Source: Zonotrichia leucophrys gambelii (Eukaryota; Chordata; Aves; Passeriformes; Passerellidae). Taken from it: DNA of 64,000 nt. The stretch is from positions 45,351,229-45,415,228 of the forward strand of contig NC_088169.1 of assembly GCF_028769735.1 (NCBI RefSeq), written 5' to 3'. Shown here in pieces: positions 1 to 11,250 of the stretch (position 1 is the stretch's first letter; each line of letters starts with the position of its first letter). Both the position numbers and the translations under genes were made by a program. The notes below the pieces were generated by a model. That model ran no database searches. It had not been told where the DNA came from and saw only the letters and a program-made list of their open reading frames with translations.

Positions 1-1605
1 TTAGTGTAGAATGCCATGTATACTCAGCTACTTGCAGTGTTCTATGCACACAAATGGAACATAAAAAGTTCATTCTTTTTAATTACAAAATTTGCTTTGT
101 CTTATGCATCCAGACAATTCCCTAAGTCACTCTTATCAGATAGTAATAATTCATAAAATAATAAATGTAATTGACATTAATGAAAAATTTTAAACTTTGT
201 TTACATATAAAATTTTTCTACTATGAAGATTGTCAAATGGTTGTCTTCTAAATTTACATTCCAGAAAGCAGACTTTTCTTAGGTTTTAATGTCTTATTAT
301 TTTTCATTGAAAGAAACCCCATTCACAGATATAAATCTTCTATTCTGAAGTTAGCAATTACAGCAAATTAAACAAATGGTCATTTCAGTGGGCCACAAAT
401 TCATGTTTATATTTCGGGGGCACAAAATTTTTAATTGAGGCAAACACAAACAACTTATTTACTCTCTTTTGAATAATATAGTTTTAGAAATCTAAAGAGA
501 GAATTCCGTCAAGCAAAGGGCCCCAATTTTATTTTTCTAATGAAAGAAAAATTATGAGGTGCATTATAATCACACAAACCCATATAAGAATCAATTAAAA
601 TTTCCATTGCTGGTATCTGTATTCATAAAGTGCTATATTTTCCTTCAAACTGAAGGAGACATGAACTACTTTAACATACCCAATTACATCTTCATGTTTG
701 GGATTTTATTACTTCCATTTTGTCTAGTAAAATTTTTTGAAGAAGGTTCTTTAGTCTGCCATACAATGCAGATAATTTGCAATAATGGTAAAGAAATCCT
801 TTGGTTTTACTACCCATTAAGTATATGAAGACATAAATCAACATGGGTGGGTGGAAATTCTTCATCCAAGCAAGGTGTTAAGGAGAAAGCTGTGGCAAAG
901 AATGAAGTTGCTGTTTGTGTCACTAAGCTCATGTAAAACTTTCCATTGCTACCCTTAATACTTACTCAAGAATCGATCTAATTTCTGGTGATAAAGGATA
1001 GATCAGTCTAATTTCCCAGCTGGACAGCATGAATAATTTTGTGCCTTTGCTACCACTACATTTTTGCCTCATTAATGCTGAACTTTTTGAGTCTTACTCA
1101 CACAGCCTCTGATGTGCTGAATTTCAGCAGTTGAGTGTCTGTTAGAAAGCCAGAAGCAGCTTTTTGATATGTTGCCCAGTGTTAACCCACAGGGGGCTGC
1201 TATAGACTGTGCAGTGGATCATGCACCAGCTGGGAATTGCTGGGACCATATGCCAGATGGAGTTTTATCCAAAATGCCTATTGCAATGAGATGAGCCTGT
1301 TGCATATTTCTCTGTAGCTTAGCCAGCCACTAGAATTAATGATCTTCTATGACCTTGTAGTATCAAAAAAAGTACTGTTATGACAAATTATGATTATAGA
1401 CTTTGGTTTGGTAATAAAAATAGTTCAAAGTACTTTCTTAATCAAGGAAAGTCCTTCATTATTAGAGAAATAAGAAGAAAGAAGGAATCATTCAGAAATG
1501 GTAAATGAGAAACTGCTAACATTAACACATTTTAAAAAATACTGCCTAGGTAATATTTTCTGTACAATCTTTTCTGAAAAGAATCTGTTGACATTTGCTG
1601 ATGAC
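1..1605. other. AT-rich non-coding DNA
   Basis: I see no gene here. The reading frames are short and resemble nothing I know. The only structured element is the left arm of an inverted repeat at 181-251, listed separately. Confidence 0.6.
181..251 (+). repeat. Left arm of a 71-bp inverted repeat
   Basis: This 71-bp segment is the reverse complement of 1694-1764, with 6 mismatches counted by eye (about 91% identity). The inner 31 bp are identical. The arms are 1.44 kb apart. They could be terminal inverted repeats of a non-autonomous DNA transposon or an inverted duplication. A clear target-site duplication outside the arms was not found. Confidence 0.75.
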
Positions 1606-1610
1606 TCAAG

Positions 1611-1643
1611 TTCTTGAATTTTTGAGAACTTGAATTTTTGAGT
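1611..1643 (+). repeat. Short tandem duplication, ~16-bp unit
   Basis: The motif CTTGAATTTTTGAGA occurs twice in immediate succession. It is a small tandem duplication with no apparent coding role. Confidence 0.6.
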
Positions 1644-1682
1644 ACATATTCTTCCCGGAGTCATCAGTCATGCAGGTGTCTT

Positions 1683-1710
1683 AAATGGTTGTCTTAGAAG
1701 ACAACCATTT
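1683..1710. repeat. Perfect palindrome, 13-bp arms
   Basis: The 13-bp arms AAATGGTTGTCTT and AAGACAACCATTT are exact reverse complements separated by AG. The first arm is a direct copy of part of the 181-251 repeat and the second begins the inverted copy. The sequence therefore switches strand at this point, as in a snap-back template switch. Confidence 0.8.
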
Positions 1711-1764
1711 GACAATCTTCATAGTTGAAAAATTTTGTACTGAAACAAAGTTTTAAATTTTTCA
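1694..1764 (-). repeat. Right arm of the 71-bp inverted repeat
   Basis: Reverse complement of 181-251, the same length with no gaps needed. The differences cluster in the outer half of the arm, while the inner 31 bp are identical. It directly adjoins the palindrome at 1683-1710. Confidence 0.75.
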
Positions 1765-2289
1765 TTTATATCAAAATTATTTCATTTTCACCTTTCTGGA
1801 CTATAGTCTTTTTTTTCTTCATGGTACTACCCAAGGTCCTAAAAGTTAAGAGAAGAGAAAATGTTTATGCGTAAACAAGAGGGAATAATGTTGTCAAAAG
1901 TGATAGAATTTCAGATGTTTGAGCAGCAGTGCTTTTAGAAAGAAGTAGTAAGAAAATATGCATAGAAATTTTAGTCTAAGAGCAACAGCAGCTGTTGCAA
2001 ATGTACTGATCTGTAACTGACAGTCTACCATTTTTTACCCTATGATAAGTTTGGTTAGCCTTGATAATGCAAGAATATGCCAGTTGCAAAGTTTCTTCAG
2101 CTGGTGTTTCATTGCTTATTATGAGAAAAAAAATAAAAAGAATTTATAGAAGAGGTCCATCACTTCAGGAAAATCATGTTGAAATCAGTGTCATTTGACA
2201 CTTCATACAAAACATAAACCATTTGCAAACAGAACTGAGAAAACTCCAGGATAAAAGACATTATTGTCACTAGTGATTATTGCACATCT
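1765..2289. other. Non-coding DNA, nothing recognised
   Basis: AT-rich sequence with scattered homopolymer runs. No gene or repeat family is recognised. Confidence 0.5.
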
Positions 2290-2900
2290 TACTCAATTCA
2301 GCTGACTAGAGGGTTGCAGCTCTGAAGAGTAGCCCACACTGGAACAGGTTTTCTGTCAGGATCTGTGACCCCATGGGAGACTTGTGATGGAGCAATTTGT
2401 TCCTAAAGGACTGCACCCCATAAGAGGGAACCAGACAGTTTGTGAAGAACTGTATCCCATAGGAACAATCCATGTCAGGAAAATTTATGGAGGATGGGAC
2501 TCCATGCTTGAACAGGGGAAGAGAGAGAGAAGAAAGGTTAGGCGGAGCCAAAGTATGATGAACTAACTGCAATACCCATACCTTATCCTCCTCTTTCGCT
2601 TGAGGGGAGAAGGTAGAGAATTTGGCAGGGAAGTTGAGCCTGAGAAGAAGAGAGGGATGGTGGAAGGTGTTCTAAGATCTGCTTTCATTATCCTACTCTA
2701 CCGTGAAGTGGCAATGAATTAAAATAATTTCCTCAAGTTGAGTCAATTTTTATTATGATGATAATCTTGAAGTAATGTCCCTGTCCTTATCTTGATCCAT
2801 AAGCCATTTGTCATGTTTTCTCCCCTATACTCTTGAGGGAAAGAATTGATAAAGCAGCCTAATGGGCATCTGATACCTTGCCAAGGTCAACTTGCCACAT
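2290..2900 (+). repeat. Degenerate avian dispersed repeat
   Basis: The stretch from the CCCATGGGAGAC region to the end around 2900 resembles a dispersed bird repeat that I recall from chicken sequence. Its recognisable parts are blocks of the type 'ATCCCATAGGAAC...GAAGAACTG', a polypurine-rich middle, and a terminal part with CCTGTCCTTATCTTGATCC. The first part contains imperfect tandem units of about 40-50 bp. I am not sure whether the family is an LTR element or another class. The two small open frames here (plus 2384-2566, minus 2306-2572) are not credible genes. Confidence 0.5.
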
Positions 2901-5900
2901 TAGGAAACTATAATTATTTCCCTTCTAGCACATATTGTTGTTATTATCAAAATACCATCTGTTTTCAGTTTTGCCTGCCCAATATTTTGATAGATATCTG
3001 ACTCATAACCATAAGTTCAAGAACTGACCAGTGTGGGAACAATACTTACTAAAGTGTTTGGAAGTGTCTAAATTTCAAGATAATGTAGTTTTTCTTGAAT
3101 CAGGAAAAAGGAAATTTTTTTTTTTTTAATATGCAGAAGGAACATGTTTTGTCACAACAGATGAAATTTTATTAATTATCATTACTCAGCAAACCACAAC
3201 TAATAAAAAAAAAGATAGTTGAAAGTGCTAGGCATAAGCAAGGTGAAGGACAAGATTTTTCAATCGTAAGTGAGGGCACACTGACTGACCTGAATTTCTA
3301 TTAGAGATACTTAATGTGTTTCATGATCCAGTCAATCCTCTGCCATCTGACTACAGATCACAAATTGAACAATGAGCTTTTACTGTGGAGGCCAGGAAAT
3401 GAACCTGTAAAAAAAGCATAATAATTTCCTAATGGTACCCAACAAGCTGTTACTGAGTTATTCAGTGTAATTTCATTTCATGCAGTAATTCCTAATGGAT
3501 ACTGTCTATGGACTGTCTCTTCATAAGTGAAGGGAAGGAAAACAAGAGATAAGAAAGATGTGGTCACAACACAATTTGGGCATGAACTGGAGGAGTACAA
3601 TAATTTTTTTTGTTAGATCACTTCTCCTCAGAAGGATGGAGGCTATTGTCTCATGGAGCCTGAAATAATGCTAAAAAGCTGCATAAAACAGTTGAGATTT
3701 CTGGCTTCAGCCAAATCATCATAGGTAAGGGTGAGCCCTGAAGATGCCTCACCATGACATGCAGTAAGACCTATATATACTTATACAGAAATTGTAGCAA
3801 GACTTTTGGCAACAAACTTCTCTTCTTCTACGTATATGATCTTCTCTAGGTATATAATAGCTTCTCTCAGTCACCATCGCCACAGATCCACAGCGTGTCT
3901 TTCTGAAAGCTGCAGATTCTTTGAAGTCTATTGGGTGCATGATGTCAGTTTTAATTTAATATTGTTCTAGTTATAATTAAAAGGTCTAGTTAAAAACTAT
4001 TTTCTAATTTCAAAAGCAGAACAGCTGTATATTTTAATTTACCAGCCTTGAAACAGGTATTTCATGGACCAAAAAAAAGCTAATATAAGAATGAATAAAA
4101 TCTATTCTTATTTTTGTTCAATTCTAATGCAAATGCTTGTGCATGTGTCATTATATGAAAGTAAGAACACAACTCCAGTTATTCATTCACATAATTCCAT
4201 TCACCCATTCTTTCTATTGCCTGTCACAGAGGTTTCAATTAGTGACTTATTTTCATGTATTTAGATTGCTTCATGATAGTTTTGTGACATATATAACTAT
4301 TTATTAAACCAAAGTGGACTTATCTCAATTTTGCATTTGAAAATTCTCCTGGTATTTCAAGAATGTGTTTGTTTGGGGTGGCTTTCTCGTGACCAGGTGG
4401 TCTACATTTAAAATACAGTAAGTGATGAATACAAGATTTCTAAAGCTTTTACTTTTAAAGAATTTTCCATTCAGAGACTTGAGATTACACAATGCAAGCC
4501 TATTTATTTGAAACACACACTAATATTCAAAAATTTATTTAATTCCAAATGATTTTATCTTTTTAAATTTACATCTAATGTTGAAATAAGCCATTGATCA
4601 TAACAGAATTCAAATTACAGATAAATATATTTAGTATATTGAAAAATCAGATATGAAATGTAACACCCTCTCCCAAGAAAAATTCGTATATTCTATGCTA
4701 CACTGGATCTGTATGAATTCTTGTTACTTTCCTTTTTTTTTCAAATTTTGTTTTTATGTCCAGTTATTTTGTTGGTGCTGTTTTTAAGAAATGAATGTGT
4801 CACTAGAATCCTTTTTTTTTGCTGGTGTAGTTAAAAAGGTTTCACAGTTAAGCTTACATCTGCAACTTTAAGACAATAGGGGTAGTTTTAAATCATGGAG
4901 TTAACACATCTTCTGCAAATCATGCCTTGTCCACAATCACAAAAACACCTCCTTTATTACACTTACATGTTGCTGAACTGATATTTTTAATTCTACCATT
5001 GTGACCTCTATGATATTGGTTATTGATTTGAAATACAATAAATATCCCAAAACATATAACTCCAGCTTTAGGCATGCTTTTGGACAAAATTTACTCAAAG
5101 AGTTGCTTTCAAAATTGTCTACATTGAACCATCTCTGATATTCTAGGGTAATGAAACCTACATGGCTTTAGGAGTGGTACAACATGTAGTATCAAAATTA
5201 ATAAAATAAATAAAACTTAGTTATTTTAAAAGAAAACATTCTAGAAGTTTGGTAGAAATCTTAAAACTGGTTAACTTTAATCTCATAATGTTTTGTAATA
5301 ATTACTTTCATTTTGGATTGAAAACAAAGGTTGAGGGCAAATATGTCAAGTTCATTTTTAGTCACATCAATTCCAAATTGATTCTGAGTCAAAATACTTA
5401 AATTCATATGGATTTTAGTAGTCTTTATATAAGACACATTGATTCCAAATGTCTCTCTTATTTCTCAGTTGGGAAGAAATCACATAAACATTCATTCATC
5501 ATTTCCATCTTCCTCAAAGTCTTTCCCAGTTGTCATCAGTAGTATCAAAAAGACCAGAAACTTTGACATAGTGTTTTAGGAACCTCTGGGAATCACTCTA
5601 AGCATGTTTCATGATATTGCTATACTGGTATTACACTGGTACAGGAGGGGTTGTAGAAAGAAAGGGCTATCCTTCCTTTTTGGTTTATTGTCCAGTGATT
5701 GACAATAAAAATTAAAGGATCAAATTCCTTCTCTGCCTTGTTTCTGCATGATCAGCTGCCTCCTAAGGAAGCAGTCGGGAGAAAAAGATCTCTTCCACTC
5801 AGTAGTAAGATAAGTATATTGCTTGGAAGTCTACATATTGTGATGTCCTTATTACCATGAATTTAATGTACGTCTTTCATTTAAAGCATTTTAAAAAAGA

Positions 5901-8900
5901 CTATTTTTTAATTGCATATTAAAACATTTATTAAAAATTCAGCTCTTGACTGACTTCCTTAGGCAATACTTCTGCACTAATCCTTGCTGAGAAAAGAAAG
6001 GAAGTTGAACAAAATTGTAGTATTTGGAGCTTGCAAGTAACAGAATTTATGCAGACTGTTATTGGAGTGTAAGTAAATGGGTCATTAAGTTGCTATGCTT
6101 TTTTTTTACTTGTTGAGGAAGTGTTCATCTTAATATGGCTGGATTGCTGAGAATGAATTTAACACACTGCAGATCAGAGCTGTATACTTATATTTTGCTT
6201 GAATAATGCAATAATTCTAAATTTTCTGGCAAAATGGGATCATAAAAACCCTGAAAACACTGTTAGACAGGATTTTAAAAATGTTTAACATGATTTTTGA
6301 GGAAGATCTGTGGATAGCAATGGCTAGAAATGACTTCTCAACAGAGATATTTATTCCAAAGCATTTTACTTAGAAGACTGATAATGACAAGCCTAAGACC
6401 AGACTACTTCAGGAAAATCAGAAGAAACCCAGAACAATTAGAAAATCAACTCTTCTGTATCTGGTGGAGATGCAAATTGAGTATATGAAGTTATATCTTC
6501 ACAAAGACGTCTCAGATTAAAAAAAAAAACAAAAACAAAAACATAAGCTTCTGGTTTTGGTGTTTGGTTTTGTTACTTCATCCTTTTCTAATATCTCTTA
6601 ATCTCTTTAATTCCTTCTTTTGTTTCTTTACATTTCTGACTGATTTATACAGAGTGTGAATAAGTGGAAAATTTTCTTCCATGCTTTAAATCACAGCCAA
6701 GCTTGCCACCTTCATTTGCAGAATGAAAGTACAAGTTCAGTACAAGTTGATACAGGGTCATATAGTTTATGGAATCACAGATCATTGCATGTCAGAAAGT
6801 TGGTACCTTGACACTCATGTGTCAATTGCTTGAGAAAGCAATTACAGAGGCCTGACAAGTTAAGAGCTTCAATAAGGAACAGGAGACATGGCAGGTTTTT
6901 GCTAATCCCATATGCAACTTCAACTGTGCCACAGCCTAGTTACCATCTGTTAAAGAAGCAGAAACCAACATCACAAACTTAGAACAAAATTTCCAAAAAA
7001 GGCTGATATGAGCTATATTGCTTGGGGCAAATTGCACACAGCAATCTTTGAATACATCTGGTACAGACAGAACCACAGGCACCCACATGATGAATGTCCC
7101 ACCATACACAACAGATGTTGAGAAGTGGGGCTACTATGCACACATATGCTGCCCAGGGGCTGAGTCCCATGAATTTGAGCCAGCTGCAAATGATAAACTG
7201 GAATATTTTCCTAAAACATGCTCTGGCAATTAAAACTCAGCCAAGTAATTGACCTGAGTGCATTATTTTACAAGTTACTTCATTCTGCTTTAAGAGTAAC
7301 TCAAAAGTGATGTTGCAGGCACCCATGGTAAGAAGGACAACATATGATTCACCTTATTCTCCCCCTTTCTAATATCAAATTGGGAACTACAGCCTGGGAC
7401 CTACTGTATGAAATGAATGCATTATATAGAGATACCTAAATGAGCAGATATCCTTATGCAGATTTTAATGACTCCTGTTGAGTTTTATGGGAGGTAAAGA
7501 ACACATCAGGTACAAAGGTTGTATGCATACCAATCTGTGAGGGTAAATTTTTAGAACGTTCCCAAGGTTGTTTCACTGACTGCAAAATCTAACTGAACTT
7601 TTCACAAATGCACATAAAATTATTTTACCTTTTCCACTGTGTCCATGAATACCTCTTCTTTTCCCAAATCTGTTTCCACTCATGATTCACAATGGAGTTA
7701 CTGAAGAAGCTGGTAAGACCTCTGATCTCTCTTTACTCATACTTACACTTTGCTGAAATCTTCTGCAGCCAAACATGCATGCATGGAGTTATCCACTCTG
7801 AGTCAAAAACCTAATTCCAAATGCCTAGCTTAATGAAAGGATGGTCAATGGAAAGCAAGTCAAGAAAATTATGATGGCTTCACTTGCTTGATGAAGCATA
7901 AGTTAATGGTGCCACCTGAGAAGTCCTATAGCCTTTTTTTTTTCACTTGCCTGACCTAAAGTTTCTTGTTCACCAGACCTTTAATCACTCAAGTATCTTA
8001 GAGCATTTCAAAGAACACTAAACATTAGTGCAGGTCAGCCTTTTGTCTTATGTCCAGTCTCACCATTTTCCTTCTTCAGGTAATAAACACCTCATATACC
8101 ACACATGCCTGCACTTCTAAAGAAAACTGATAATTTCCTCCAACCAGAAGAAGCCAAACAGGATGTTGTTTAGACAGCTCAGCAATGGAATTATTCGATC
8201 TGCCCAGAACATTCCAAATTGATTGGTAACCTCTATATATTTAAAAATATTTCAGCTATTTCATTATGTTCAGCTTCATTTAAGCTGCACCTACCCAGTG
8301 ATACTGTTAGTTGGCTCCTGTTTGACTTAGCCATTCTGCAGCTTTCTTCTGTATTGCTCCTTTGAAGGTGCCAGTAGCACAGTTTCAAGAGTGAAGGTGC
8401 CAGTTTTCACAGTTCTGAGACAAATGATCTTGATAAAAGACACAAATCAGGTGTTACGTAGATGGTTTATTATTTTCCCAGGCCTCTTAATAGATGGGCT
8501 TTAGATGCAGGGAAATTTTCAACAATAAGGGCTTAGATATTTATCTGATTATGTAGAAAGGACAGATTATTCATGAAAGAATGGCTAAGTGTCAAAAGCT
8601 TTAAGTGGCTTTATATATACATATCTATACATATATTTAGGTATTTATGCATGCATATATGTGTAAGCGCATATGTATGTGAGCATGCATGTATCTGTAA
8701 AATTGATCATTGTTTGAAATTTTTCAGTCATTTTTCACCACAGACTTCTGTGAGATGCAAAGAACTTTAGATTTTAAAAAAATAATTTCGTAAGATCAGT
8801 TGTTGAGCTGATGTTTGGAATGCTCTGTTCCAAAGTAAATTTTTTAGAATTCAGTGTGGAAATTACAGCCCTTGTTTTTTCCATATTTTCTTCATTGTAC

Positions 8901-10556
8901 CATGAGCTTGGAAGCAGTGAGAGAACTGTGGCTGGACAATTTCTTATAAAACTCCACTATAAATGTAAAAAGTAGGATATATTTCCTAATTTTGGTAATG
9001 GTTTTTTGTGTAATTTTAATTGCTGATTAGTTTAAAGAGTCTGTAATTTTTCCACTAATCATAGTCCAAAGGATTAAATTGTATTTATGCTAATGTTCTT
9101 TTCTTCTTACTGTCTTTGATTTCTATCTGTAGAATGTCCCTGAAGGGTTTTCATATTCCTTGAATTGATATTTTACCAGCACTCACATTCTTCTTCAGTT
9201 TGAAGTACATCTTTTATCTAATCTAATCCCTTCTCTTCCTCTTACTTCTCCAACAGCAGATCTTGACTAGTACCGACATTGGCCATCTGGCCATCTGCAG
9301 ATACAGTAAAAAACCAAAGGAAAATCACATATTTCTCCTTAGGATGTCAAGCTGTTAAGCACAGGCATTATTAATTAACTTACATTACCACTAAAATTAA
9401 TAAATTTAATATTGTAGCTAGTGAATCACTTAGTTTCAACATTTAGAATTCTTTATAATCCTTGTAAGAATCTAATGGGTAGATTAAATACAATAATTAA
9501 AATTCCAGATGTGTTATGTCTACATCAACAAGTATTTTTCATATAACCTGGTCCTAAAATAACAATTTCTATTTATTGGAGACTAGTACAACAAAATGCT
9601 GTAATAGTACTTCTCCATATCATTCTAATTAAAACCAGCAAGCAAGCAACTATTGGAAAATGAAGCAGAAAAACAAATAAAAACCGGAAGTGACTAAACC
9701 ACACAGTTTTAAAAGATTTTGTTATTACATGACCTACATTATTAAGGCTGAGAGTCAGCAGTACGTTAAAACAAATTGATCATTTGCATCATATCTATCA
9801 AAATTCCAAAATATATTTAGCTCTCACTTGTAGTTTTCATTGTGCGACATGAGTGAAGTTTTGTAGAGGCATTCTTTAACATTATTCACCTCCCTAATAC
9901 ATGCACTGTATCTGCTGAGTGCCTACATGAAATGCAAATAAGAGCAGCTCAGTAATGCAAGCAGATGTTTGCTTTTCTTTTTATCGTTATATGTGTTCAT
10001 ACATGCTTACATATGATGAAGTGAAGGGAGATGACCATCCGATTGATGAGCATAGAACTCCGATTTATTGATCAACCATGCACATTTTTATAACCGTGTT
10101 TATTAAGTTCATACATATTGCAAAACCCGAGCTCATCATTGATCACAGATTACACATTAACCCCTCCTTTTGTTTTCAATATCTGTGGTTTGTTATTGAA
10201 ACCAAGATTTGTGTTCTCACCCTGATATGAAAGATTCTCAAGGCCTCCATGTTTGTCACTTTGCTTTCCCATACTTTATCCAAGGACAAGGTATTTACTT
10301 GTTATTGAAGACTGGCTTGAGAACTCTTGCTGTTTACAGAAACATGCCTGGGAAACAGGCTTGAGAATTAGCTACTTACAGCTGCCTTTTACTTCTCCAT
10401 CAGCTGTATATTTTCATGGCCTTTTTTCCTTCAAGCCATGTCTGAGCAAAATTCTCCAACATACATATTCACATATAATGGAGGCATAGTACTTACTGCA
10501 CATTTCTGTATATCTAAAATATTTGTTTCTGTAGGTACATGTGTATATGTGCATAC
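2901..10556. other. AT-rich intergenic or intronic DNA
   Basis: Long non-coding stretch with no credible gene. It holds a TA/CA-rich tract near 8607-8700. A moderately complex segment at 9780-9990 carries an ATGCAAAT octamer at 9932-9939 and could be a conserved non-coding element, which I cannot test here. Confidence 0.5.
8607..8700. repeat. Alternating TA/CA-rich tract
   Basis: Alternating purine-pyrimidine sequence built from TATATACATA, ATGCATGCATATATG and similar words. It is simple-sequence-like and degenerate. Confidence 0.55.
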
Positions 10557-11250
10557 ACAGAATAACAAAATTGCTGAATCACAGAGATCTGAGGTTTCAG
10601 GGCATCTTCGGAGGTCATCTGGCCCAACCTTCTTGCTTGAGCAGGGTCACCAACAGCCAGTTGCCCAGGACCAGGTTCACAATATATTCAAGAAAGGAGA
10701 CTCCACAACCTCCCTGGGCAGCCTGGTGCCAATGCTCACTCAATCTCAGAGTAAAAACATGTTTTATTGTGGCGTACTTCTGATGTTCAGAAGGAGCTTC
10801 CTGTGTTTCTACTTGTAGGTTCTGCTGCTGGGCACCACTGCTAATATCTTGACTCCTTCACCACAGGGTGTCCCAGCCCTGTACCATAAACTACTTGGCA
10901 GCTGGGTGGCCCTCAGCATTTACCGATGCATGGAATGATTCTTACTCAGGTGCAGAACCTATGAGTTCACTTTGCTGAACTTTACGGTGTTTCCGTCAGC
11001 CCGTTTCTCCAGTCTGTCAAGGTTCTTCTACATGGCAGCATAAAATAAGGAGAACTGGCTGCCATTTGTGCAGCCAGTTCTACTTATTTTATGTCATCTG
11101 CAAAGATGCTGAGGTTAAATTCTTCCCCAGCATTCAGGTCATTAAAAAAAAAAATGTTTAAGAGAATTGGACTCAGTATTGACCCATGAAACACACCACT
11201 ATTCATTAGCCTCCAAATGGATTTTTTGCCACTGGTCATTGCCTTCTTGG
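10557..11250 (-). mobile_element. CR1 LINE fragment
   Basis: Read on the minus strand this is the 3' portion of a CR1 non-LTR retrotransposon. The left edge carries the degenerate 3' terminal words (CAGAATAACAAAATTG, AATCACAGAG). On the minus strand between about 11090 and 11240 the frame shows degraded RT motifs, including GSILSPILLNIF and FADD. The remainder is the usual untranslated tail reaching the 3' end. It is truncated at its 5' end, as most CR1 copies are, and the coding part is degraded. A 24-bp palindrome interrupts it at 11039-11093. Confidence 0.8.
11039..11093. repeat. 24-bp inverted repeat (hairpin) inside CR1
   Basis: Arms 11039-11062 and 11070-11093 are reverse complements with one mismatch, around a 7-nt loop (CATTTGT). 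This is much longer than chance and is not a normal CR1 feature, so a local template switch within this copy is likely. Confidence 0.85.

Noticed and set aside
6810..6850. 8-bp inverted repeat AATTGCTT / AAGCAATT
   Set aside because: It is short and common by chance in AT-rich DNA, and no other feature supports it.
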